This document shows positions 34,319 to 46,300 of a stretch of 64,000 nucleotides of DNA, piece after piece. Position numbers and translations under genes: made by a program. Position 1 is the stretch's first letter. The number at the start of each line of letters is the position of its first letter. Origin of the DNA: Cladopsammia gracilis (lineage: Eukaryota; Cnidaria; Anthozoa; Scleractinia; Dendrophylliidae). The stretch lies in NCBI GenBank assembly GCA_022457155.1, contig JAJGOT010000059.1:1986001-2050000 (forward strand). The letters run 5' to 3'. Under the pieces are notes generated by a model. It ran no database searches and was not told the DNA's origin. It saw only the letters and a list, made by a program, of their open reading frames with translations.

Positions 34319-37300
34319 AGTTGAAGGCTTTCCTGCAAAAAGGGTGTATATGTTGTGGTTCGAATTTTTCTTTGGTTTAAAAATTTTTAAACCAGTTCAG
34401 TTTTAGTTTTCCTTTGTCTCAGATTCATTATCATATTCTGAGACAAAGGAAAACAAAAATCAAACTGGTTTGAAAATTTTTAAACCAAAGAAAAATTTGA
34501 ATCATAACATATATTATATATCACTTTTTGGCCGATTTTCATTTTTTGCAGGATTGAGCTAATTTTTGGCAGACTGACTTGTTTTGATATGACAAACATC
34601 GTTCCTTAATTTCTTTTGCTGATTTGCGCCTTGTTTACAAATAACAAGTTTCTTTTGTTTCCGGCTAAACAATACCTTTGCATGGCTTTCCAAAGACGCC
34701 ACCGCATTTTTTCAAAAACAAGGCGCAAATCAGCAAAAAGTTTACAAAACGATGTTTGTTGTGTCAAAACAAGTCAGTCTGCCAAAAATTAGCTCGATCC
34801 TGCAAAAAATGAAAATCGGAAACAGTGATAATTGCTCTTTTTGCAGGAAAGCCTTTTATTTATATTATGTACTTATTGACTAAGTTGGAGGGCCGGATGG
34901 GAAAATATTTGGCTCGAGGTCATGGCGTACGGACCGAGTGCAGCGAGGTCCGTGCGCCATGACCGAGAGCCAAATATTTTCCTATCCGGCCCGACCTAAC
35001 TTAGTCAATAAGCATTTTATCACATGACCAAATTGGAGACAAAATTACTTGAAATTTTAACGCGCGAGGCCGTCCGCTTTTGTAGTAGGGCCGTACGCCT
35101 TTTTCCGGCCCCGCTCGCGCAAATGCGTACGGCCCTCATACGGGACTTTCATCAATTTATTGGTTTTGCAAAGAAAAGGTTCGCAGGGCTGTACGGGTCA
35201 TATGATAAAGTGCTTTATTCCACTAATAAAGGAATAAAAACTATATAAAAACTTAACATCAATAATAATTATTATTACCTTCTTATTTGTGCAGTTGTCG
35301 TCAATGATCTTTTGATTTCTGATCACTGTTCCATTTTTACACATCTTGCATTGTGTAAACCACAGCTTAAGAGGAAAACTATTTGGTATCGGAACCTGCG
35401 CTCAGTTGATTATGCTGAATTCAATTATGCAATTATGAATTCTTCTTTATTAATTATGAATTCTTGAATCTTTATGTGACATTACTTTGCTGTGCCTTTA
35501 ACCCAACTAATGTTTTACACTGCCGTCAACCCTTCAATCCCAAGAGTGCCAAGAATAAGAATTCAAGAAAAATTCCAAATTTATTTTTGTAAAATATCGA
35601 AACACAAATGGTACCATGTAAAAGTACTGCCAAAGAGGTTTCATTTGAATGGTCACACCAAAGGATTTCATCCACAGACTTAAAAGTTAGAACTACATAA
35701 CAAGTATGTTAAATGCATAGTTAGAATGTTTTCTTTTTGTATTTTTCTTTGGCTTTTTTGATCTGTGTCCAAAGCTGGCAATAATATTTCATAGTAAGGA
35801 AGGAAATGTGTGCTTTCAAACCTCCATTAATTTTCGATTGGACATTTATTTTTTACAAAATTTGGATTTTCCGTGAGACACAATCTGTTAGCATACATGA
35901 CATAATTTAAGAAGTTTTGCAGTTTGCAAATTATCTAATGTACAGTAAAATTCTGAAAGTAAGCCCCTGAGCTTATAATTATTTTTCAAAGGACATTTTT
36001 TGGTCTTAGAACAAAAGAAAAACGATAGAATCACATGATAAGCGGCATATTTCCGGAGGGGCTTAAAGGGGCTATGTTGCGAGGATGGTGGGTGAGTACT
36101 GGGTACTAACAACATGAAAATTTATCAAGTTGGCGGCCATTACTGTCGAATTCGCTGCAATCCGTTCCATCCCGTTGTATTGCGTGGAAGGATAGATCTC
36201 AAGTTTACAAATTAGAGTATTTACTTGGCTAGATTTTTGGTAAATTATTTCTGCGATTTGTTAGTCATACCTTCAAAAAATTGAATATCTTCCAATAGTG
36301 GTGGAAGTTGGGGAGGAATTAAAAGCGAAATCGATTGTGTGTTCATTTACCTCGCGTGGTTCAACACGAGTGCAAGCGCGATAAAACTTGCCGCGATCCG
36401 GGAGGGAACAATAGAAATTTGACATGTGTGACATCAGGTGATGTCACATGACAGGAACTCATTGCGCAGACTCACCTTGTGACATAGCCCCTTTAATTTC
36501 AGAATTTTATGGTATGGCAATCTCAAATCATGTAGATTTTGTTCGGACAGTGTCCAATGAATGACTGTTTTTTCCATAACAACTGATGATAAATTATTAT
36601 TGAATGTTGGGATGATAATTTTATTGTAATTCTGAAACTTTCACCTCTCATCATATGTAATAAACATTTTAGTTTTATATAAACATTTTAACCTCAGAGA
36701 AATCCCGAGGAACATTTTAGATAATTTTATTGTAATTGAAACATTTCCATAGGATACAGTTTTTTTTTTCTCAGTACCTTTGACATGTTTTTAGTTTTCA
36801 TCAAGTTTATTAATGTTGTTTGTTTTGCATTTTAGTTGTTTACAATGTTCAATAAAACATTGGAGGATGAGAACAAGTATGGGAGACCCAGAGACTGGAA
36901 TGTCGATCTCATTCCCAAGTTTTTAATGGCTAATGGTATGACCACAACAATAATTTGAGACATAATTCAAATCCACTATAGTCCATTTTTTACTCGTGAA
37001 TATGCGAAGCATTGAACGGGTTATAACAACAACAACAACAAAATTCACTCGATTGGTTGGTGAGCCCACGATACAATGCATGTAATGGCCACCTACCTTA
37101 CCCATGGAAATGGCATTGGAGGGAGGGGAGGGTGGGGAGTTGGATGCAAGTAGGGTGGGGTGGGTTGGGGTGGGGGTGGGCCTGTCATAAAATCAAATTT
37201 GATTCAAACTGTAATCCACTTCCATCCTTGAAATTCTGCACTTTATCTCCTTACTGCTGCTTCTGTTTTGTTCCTTTGAAGCTTTTCATCCTATTAACTT

Positions 37301-40300
37301 ATAATCATTTTTTATCATTTGCCAATATAACATGTAAATAAGGGCAAGGGAATTTTGTTATGTTGGTGGGGACAGTGTCCTGTTCATATGCCTACTTTTT
37401 ACTCACTATTTCCCCTTGTGGCGGCGCGGTGGTGTTAGCGTGTTGGACTTTCAACCTGAAGGTCGGTGGTTCGAGCCTGTTCTCTGCCATCGTTTTGTTT
37501 CCCTAGACAAGAAACTGTACTCCACGTTGTCTCTCTCCACCCAGGTGTATAAATGGGTACTGCAAACATAGTCCTGGCGGTAACCTTGTGATGGACTAGC
37601 ATCCCATCCAGTGGGGAGTAGTAATACTCTCAGTCACTTAATGCTACAAAAACAGGGTTAAGCTCTGGCAGTTATAAGCCACTTAAGGCTCGTGAAGACC
37701 ATACATTTTTCCCCTTCTTGAGAAAGATGTGATGTTTATCATATGATGAGCGTAGGACAAGGAAAAAATTCCCTTACAGTAATGACCTACCATCCTTTCA
37801 TCCCTTTACAGTGTATCTTTTCATTACTGAGCTTACAATCAAAATACTCAGCGCATTCCGCTTATCATTGAATGACTGTCATTAATCGGGAATGGATTGC
37901 ATTATTGAAATCAAAATTCAGAATTAAAATTGATTATTGGAATCTTCCAATGATAGCCTCATTTGAAATAACGAATGTTGATTGGTTTATTTACTGACAT
38001 CAGTCAAAAGTTCACAGGCAAAGTACATAACCATTGGCCGCTGTTGGTTTCAGTGAATTCAGTCGCTTGGACTTCAAAGGAAATTTTCTTCACTTTCTGT
38101 GAAAATTTCTCCTTCAAAGCCAGCACAATAGCATTTAAGAATTCTTTTTCGGAGTTTTATAAATGCAGAGCTTCTTTGCGTCAAAAATATACTCAGTGAT
38201 GAATTTTTGTTGAGCAAATAGAACAAGAGGCTGCAAACAACCTATACTCGTGCGCATGCGTAAGAAAGTTTTATGATACATTTTAAACATGATAAGATGT
38301 CTGACATGGAGAATAGTTACTCCTTTCATTCAGTCATCGTTCCTACAAACCACGTTGTTTACTATTGAATGTTTTGTAAATGAAGGCTGTACCATAATGA
38401 AGCCAGTGATACTTCTAAGTCTTATAGATACCTAAATGTAACGTGGACATTTGTAACGTAAGTAGGGTTGTAGGAGATGCTGTCGTGACACTTCGCTAAC
38501 GCTGTTTTACCGGAAGTGTGAGTAGCCGGAAGTCACTAAACAGGAAGTGTAAATGGCAAAGCTATGAACTGGAAGTGCACAATTTAAAATGTGCGTGCAT
38601 AAATTTGCGCGCAAAATCGTGACACCAAAAAAAAAAAGAAGAAAAATAATAAGAAGAAAAAGAAAAAAAAGAAAAACGGAGCCCATTTTTTAACCTCGTG
38701 CCGCTTCGCGCATGAGTAAATAGGTCAGATGTGTCAAGCCGCCAACTGTCGCCCACTTTGCACGTGAACATTCAACTGATGTCAATAACAAGACCTGTAT
38801 ACCATCTTTGTTTATTTTTCCCTGTTTGTTACTTCCAGGTGAGCTGGTAAAGCTTCTTATTACGAGTGGAGTGACAAGATACCTGGAATTCAAATCGGTT
38901 GAAGGAAGTTATGTTTACAAGAGAGGGGGTAAACTTTACAAGGTCCCTGCAGATGAGAAAGAAGCCCTGGGTACAAGCCTGATGGGGATTTTTGAGAAAC
39001 GGCGATTCCGAAATTTGTTACTTTTTGTCAATGACTTTGATCCGAATGACCCCAAAACATGGAAAGGTAAGTAAGGTGTGGTTGAAATACGATTGATCCC
39101 ATGTGTCCTTTGTAATGGCATGAAAGCCAGCCTGCTTTACACAGTGGTGGTTTCACTCGGTGGTTGGAAAAAAATTCATCGTATGATGAAAATTTTGTTG
39201 ACCGCAAATTGACAACATGATCAGTTATCCAAATGACAAAAGGTTTGTTGGAAAACTTCAGGAAAAATACAAGAACTCAAATCAACTTTAAACATGCAAT
39301 CAGAATATATCCATGCTGAGTTATTCACATACTTAGTACATGTACCTTACTGTTTTCACTAATATTATTGTGTCAGACTAGTAGAGAACGGAAGCCTAAT
39401 CTTGGTGTCCTGTTACAATGTTGGTTGTCCTGTGTCACAGGAGCAGAAAAAATCAAGATTTTTTTGTAAGGATAGTAATTTGGCCTCCCTGCTCATTTCT
39501 TTCAGCAGCTTGTTTCGGTCAGAGAACTGGTACGCATCTTGACCTCGTTTTTCCTGTTTAAGTTACAGAAAGTTAAGTTCAAGACAGAATCGCATATGTC
39601 AATGAAAACTTGCATTCTTATTGGCTAATGAAGCAAGGGTATTTAGCGTGGAATTGCATAACTGAGAAGTGATATTGTACAAATGTATGGCATCTTCATA
39701 GGATGTTTGTGTACTTTCTTTATATTAAAGTATGTATACTTTCTTTTAAAATAGCGAGCTTTGATATGAAGCAAAAAATACAGATGCGCCATTCACTATT
39801 GATAAATAATTATTTATCTAGTATAGACTGAATTCCTTTTCTTCCCAATTTTAAACAAAATGTGAACTTTTGTAGAGTGTGAAGAAGCCATTCACACTGC
39901 AGTCCTACAAGAGGCGAGCGAACTACCGGCAAATATTTTATGCTTAGAAAAAAGCAAGTCTAATCAAACAAAGAAGTTTATGAAAGCAAGCATACTGTAC
40001 TGTGCTAACTGTACTGTGCTAGTTTGGTTCCACAGTCCACATTGCAAACAGCATCAATTTCAGTTATAAAACTACATTTACAGATGAAACTAAAGTTTGT
40101 CACTACATGTACATATACCACAGGGTTCTCTCCTGGCTGCGCATGATTCACCGTGATTTTGAATCAGTCTTGATTTCTTTTTGCTAGCTCTTGACAGTTG
40201 GCTTTGAAATGGCTTTCTCCCTGGAAACACTGTTTTTCTTTGACATATACGATTAAAAAAAATTCATTGCCAGACTTAAATTTCAATTGAAAAACGATAT

Positions 40301-43300
40301 CACCCTCATCACAAAATCGGTTTTTTCGCTCTTAAGGCAATGAATTTTTTTATAGTATTACATTTTTATATTGAAATAATAATGGTATGTTATTTCAAAT
40401 CTATAGGATTTGATCCGGAAAAAACTACAATGAAAGAGGTCTACGAAAAACACGGTTTAGATGAAAACACACAGAGCTTCACTGGACATGCTCTTGCTTT
40501 GTACACGAATGATGAGTAAGACCACGCTGATAGCTTTCAGTTTATTTATTGTGAATCCTTAATAAAGCCCCCTCATCCCCCCCCCCCAACCCCCAATAAG
40601 CCCCTCCTTTTTGGAGCCCTTCTCTCCTCCCTTTTACTTCACAATATGGACTCTATTACCGGTACAGTTTTACCGGACCGATCCAGGCATTAATAGACAA
40701 ATTCGGCTAACGCATTGTTGTACCCAATTCAAACCTCCTGGGAATAAGATTCTTTGTTCACAATATTTCCATATCATTTGCATGTCAATGCTTCATTGAT
40801 ATGGAAATATGACGAACAAAGAGTTCTAATCCCAAAAGGTTTGAATTGGGTACAACAATGCGTTAGCCGAATTTGTCTATTCACATACAGTACTTGCAAG
40901 CTTTGGGGGAAATGTTACCTGCACTGGTACTAAAAATGATCATAATTACGGAATCTCAAAAGTGCCAACAATCAAAATTCAAAAATAATCCCAAATTTCA
41001 TGCATTTTTGTAAAATTCTGAAAAACAAGTGGTATATACCATGCAAAAGTGCTGCCAAAGAGGTTTCATTTGAATGGTCACACTATAGAATGTGATTTAA
41101 TTTAATTATTAACATTTAATGTAAAGGTTTGGAGTAAACAAATAAATGAAAACTGAAATGAAAAATGAATGGTCACACCATAGGATTTCATCAACAGACT
41201 GGAAAGTTCGAACAAATGGTACCATGTAAAAGTACTGCCAAAGAGGTTTCATTTGAATGGTCACACCATAGGATTTCATCAACAGACTGAAAAGTTCAAA
41301 CAAATGGTACCATGCAAAAGTACTGCCAAAGAGGTTTCATTTGAATGGTCACACCATAGGATTTCATCCACAGACTCAAAAGTTAGAACAAATGGTACCA
41401 TGCAAAAGTACTGCTGAAGAGGTTTCATTTGAATGGTCACACCATAGGATTTCATCCACAGACTCAAAAGTTAGAACAAATGGTACCATGCAAAAGTACT
41501 GCCAAAGAGGTTTCATTTGAGTGGTCACACCATAGGATTTCATCCACAGACTCAAAAGTTAGAACCACACAACATGTCTCTATTATTGACTCTGGGAGTA
41601 ATGTTTCTTTGATTGACAACTACTCACCGAAGTGGAGGTGGGTAGTGGTGGATATTTACCGAGCCGCGAGGTAAATATTCGCCACTACCCACTGTTTTGG
41701 CTGTGTGACGTATACAATTAATTGCAAACCATTGCTGAAAGTCTTTTCACTGGTTTTTGCTTCATTTTCACAAAATAACATACACGCCTCGATGCAAAAG
41801 ACACCGTTTCCTGGCATTGTTAAGAGATACAAAAAGGTTTCTTTGGTAAAAAAAAAAGCTGCATGGAAACACATTTTTTTTTTTAATATGTTACATGTAT
41901 TTTGTCAAATTCAGGTTCTAACTATTCTATCATTGTTCTTTCACTGCTCATTGTAACTTAAAAATGACTTTCTCTTTTCTGGATTTTGCTGAAAACACAA
42001 CATTTTGTTTCAGGTATTTTTAGAATTTCAGTACATGTACATGTAGAAGTACAGTGAAAACTATCTGAAATGTTGTGATTTTAGTATTTGTAACCTTGGA
42101 AAAATCCTGATAAGAGAAAATAATTACTATTCTATTGCACAAAAAACTAAACCTTGGAAAAATTTTGAAAAGAGAAAATAAAGGCCTATTTACACGCTGC
42201 GATTTGTCTGGTCGATTTGTCGGCCCCGAGAAATCGTGAAGCAAATCGGCGCTTGTAAATGGCGACCCGATGCCGCGCGCGATTTCAGTCCGACATGTCG
42301 GCCGATTCGGAAAAAATCTGTGATCGCTTCACAGATTTTTGCGTGTCGGGCCCGATTTTAAGAACGAAAACGCAATCTGGACAAGAAATCACGCAAAACA
42401 AATTATATCTGCAGTATTTAAACTAACAACAACCTAAATAACCTATTGGATATCATTTGTTTTTCAAGAAGTTCTTAGCAGGAAAGTTTTGAAATAAAAA
42501 AAAGTTCATGTACGATGCTTGCACTGTACAAAGAGCGCGCACACGATTTGTCGTGGCCGACAAATCGGCCCGACAAATCACAGCGTGTAAATAGGCCTTA
42601 ACTGTTCTATTGCACAAGCCAGGACTGACATTCATAATAAACATGTTCATAAGGTTTTTTTTTCTACTGTGTTATTTCTAGCTACTTGAACAAGCCATGC
42701 AAGGAAGCGTTGTTGAAAATCAAGTTGTATAGGTTGGTGCTTGAAGTCTACAGTCAAACCAGTAGTCACCCTCTATTATTTTAGCAGTCAGTTGAAAAAT
42801 GTAAATCCCCAGAAAATATTCCCTTTAACTGGTACAATTTCCTGAAATGTGATTGGTTCATGAACCTCCTTATTTTCCTCTAATTTTCTTGCAAAGTTGC
42901 AAAGTTAACAGAGAAAAACTTTAATTTTTGTTTTTCTTGCTTAAACGGGTATGACAGAATATGAGCAAAACCTCAATAGGCCATTTCCGAGTTGCCTTTA
43001 GCCTCTCTATCAAAGCGAGGCTAGGTGCGAAACCTTTCATATGAAAATGAGTTTTCATTCACATGCAAATAAAACTTATTTGCATGTGAATGAAAACTCA
43101 TTTTCATATGAAAGGTTTTGCACCTAGCCTCGCTTTGATAGAGAGGGTACAGGCAACTCGGAAATGGCCTATTCTTTTTCTTAATTTCTAATGAAAGTTT
43201 AGCTAGAAATAAAATTATCCCCATAATTTTATCTGCACCCACCATATGGTCTCGGGGAGCTACTTACTCACTTACTTACTCGTATCTCTCCGTAAGGCAC

Positions 43301-46300
43301 ACGAGGGTTTAATGTTCTCCTTCCATCTACTTTGATTTGCTTCCAGAGCTCTAACAGTTGCCCATGACTGCCATCCAGCTGCTCGTCTTTCATACTCAAT
43401 CATTCTCCTCCACGTTGTTTTTGGTTGTTTCCTATCTTGGTTTTGAGCTTCAAATTCACGATAGAAACTGTCGGCTTTAGGGTTTCCTTTCAGCTTTGAC
43501 TGAAATGCGTCATCCTGCTACTGTGGGTCCTTGTCGCTTCACCAATGTTGATTGAGTTTTGAATGTCTTCTGTTTCTGTAATCTTATTTTTACAGCAGTG
43601 GGTTATTAGCTCCCAGCCCAACTGCCAACCTGGAGGAGCAGGGGATCACACTTCACCTGGGCTCTACCCTTCGACCTGTTCGGCATGGGTGGCCATACCA
43701 GGAGTACAAGACTCCAGCCGACATAGCTCTAGGGGTCATTGAGACACACAAACAGCCCCAACACGATAAGGTGGTAAACCCTTCAGAATGGTCGGGGAGT
43801 TGCTGTAAGGATTAAACTCTTTTTCTTAATTTTTAGTGAAAGTTTAGCAAGGTATGGAAAATCTCCCTATTTGTACCCATTGTATGGACTGGGGGAGTTA
43901 CCGCAAGGATTTGCCAGGCTCAGTGCAATTTATGGTGGCACCTACATGCTTGATAAGCCAATAGAGGAGATTGTTTATGATGAGAACGGACAAGTTTGCG
44001 GCGTCAAATCACAGGGAGAAACTGCTAAGACCAAGATGGTGATTGCTGATCCTTCTTATTTTCCTGACAAAGTAAAGAAAATTGGACAGGTAATTGTAAA
44101 CTACAGCATAATGAATAATGAAGCAGGCCACAGAAGGCACTTCTTAGTAGTTTTCATATGGATGGTCACACTAAGACTGGTCAAAAATGCAAAAGTTAGA
44201 ACCACCTTGTACATGTACAACATAATAAACAGTACCACAGGAACGTACTGCTCAGTTTGAGGAGGCAGCGTGGTCGAGTGGTTAGGGCGCCGGACTTGAA
44301 ATCTGGAGGTCCTGAGTTCAATTCTCGCTCTGACCACAACATGTACATGTAGCTGGAATTGTTTCACAGCAGACCCAAGACCAACTCGGCCACGCTTGAA
44401 AAAATAATAGTCAACTGGTCCGCCTTCTGCCAGTTGGGATTTTTAACATGTTATTATGTTCAATTTGCAATATTTGTTTGCATATTTGAGTGGCGTGCCT
44501 GTGAATTAGCTTGATAGCTAAGTGCTCATTCACTATAAACAACATTATTATAGTTATAGCTTTCATTTGAGTGGTTGTACTTTAGGATTTCATCCACAGA
44601 CTCGAAAGTTAGCACGTTGTACAGCATAATAAACAGTACCACAGGAAAGTACCACGCACGAGCTTTCATTTGAGTGGTTGCACTCTAGGATTTCATCCAC
44701 AGACTCAAAAGTTAGAACCACATTGTACAGCATAATAAACAGCACCACAGGAAAGTACTGCTCAGTAGCCTTCATTTGAATGGTCACACTTAAGGATTTC
44801 ATGCACAGACTCAAAAAGTTATTACCACATTGTACAGCTTGATAAACAGTACTACAGGAAAGTTACAATTCATTTATATTCTAGCTATCTGTATCACAAG
44901 ACACTCATTTTTACATTAAAGCACCATCAATCCACCCCACCCCACCCCACCCCCTGCATCCAACTCCCCACCCTCCCCTCCCTTCAATGCTGTCCCCATT
45001 ACATATTGTAGGCTTAATGTTAACTGACTCTCCCCTCTCTTAGTCATTTTGTTCCCCCCCACCCACCCGCCCACCCATTGCATCCAGCTCCCCACCATCC
45101 CCTCCCTTTAATGCTGTCCCTGTTACATATTGTAGGAGAGGGGAGAGTCAGTTTACATTAAGCCTAGTCGTTTTGCCCCCACCCATTGCATCTAATGCCC
45201 CTACCCTACCCTCCCTTCAATGCTGTCCCCATTACATATTGTAGGCTTAATGTTAACTGACTCTCCCCTCTCCAAGTTGTTTTGCTCCCTCCCCCCCACC
45301 CACTGCGTCTAACTTCCCTACCCTACCCTCCCTCCAACGCCATATCCATCACCATGGGTAAGGCAGATAAATGTAACCATCACACATTGTGAGCTTAATG
45401 TTAACAGTCGATCAAGTGATCAAGTGAAATTTTGCTCCATTGCTTTAACCCTTTAAGCCCGAAGAGTGATCAGCATGAAATTTCTCCTTGTAATATTAAT
45501 GCCTTATCAATCAAAAAGGTCATGAGAATTAAGGACATGATCACACAAGATGAGTTCTCTTGATATCCAAACAATTTCTCCCCACTACTTTTATAGGAAA
45601 TGTATATGACCAGAAATGAGAATTTAAATTTTGATGTTAGGGCTTAAAGGCTTAATTGGTTAACGCTTCACATGTTCACGACTTAAAAATGGCGACATAG
45701 CCCCTTTAATTTGTCAATTGTTTTGCATCAATTTATTTGCAGGTGGTGCGTTGCATATGTATTTTGGATCATCCTATTGCACAGCTTCCAAAAGATGCAA
45801 TGTCGTGGCAAATAATCATTCCTCAAAGTGCAGTGGACAGGAAATCAGGTGCAGTCTTAACTCCTACACACACCATTGGTGATGAGCACCTTATTTCTCC
45901 TTACATTATGACATCTTGATCCACCATTCTTATCATTGGAATGTCCATGTCATGGCAGAAAGGGGGGGGGGGGGGGGGGAAAGAGGGGTTAGGGGAGAAA
46001 GGGGGGCAGATGGTGGTTACTCTTATAGGCGAATCTCTGCCAATGTCACTGTTTACATTTTGCTTCATAAGCATACAAATTTACGTAGAGAAGGCACCGA
46101 GCTACATGTAAATACAAATTAACTTCAAAAGATTAAAGAGCTTGTTAAACTTAGTAATCTATGCAATTTTCAGCTATTTTTATGCAATATTTAAGGAACA
46201 AGAGTCTCCAAGTAGCCTGTACTCATGCACATGTGTAAGAAAGTTTTATGTTATAATTATTTTTAACAAGATAAGATGTCTGACATGGAGAAGAGTAACT

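Noticed and set aside
33924..34406. 160-codon plus-strand frame with a poly-Asn stretch
   Set aside because: It crosses a poly-C/poly-A run, GDI exon 2 in a wrong frame and an (AAT)n microsatellite.
44262..44345. tRNA-Ser-like sequence considered as a tRNA gene
   Set aside because: Variable arm and acceptor stem do not fold, box B is degenerate, and it is inserted in a repeat array; a SINE head is more likely.
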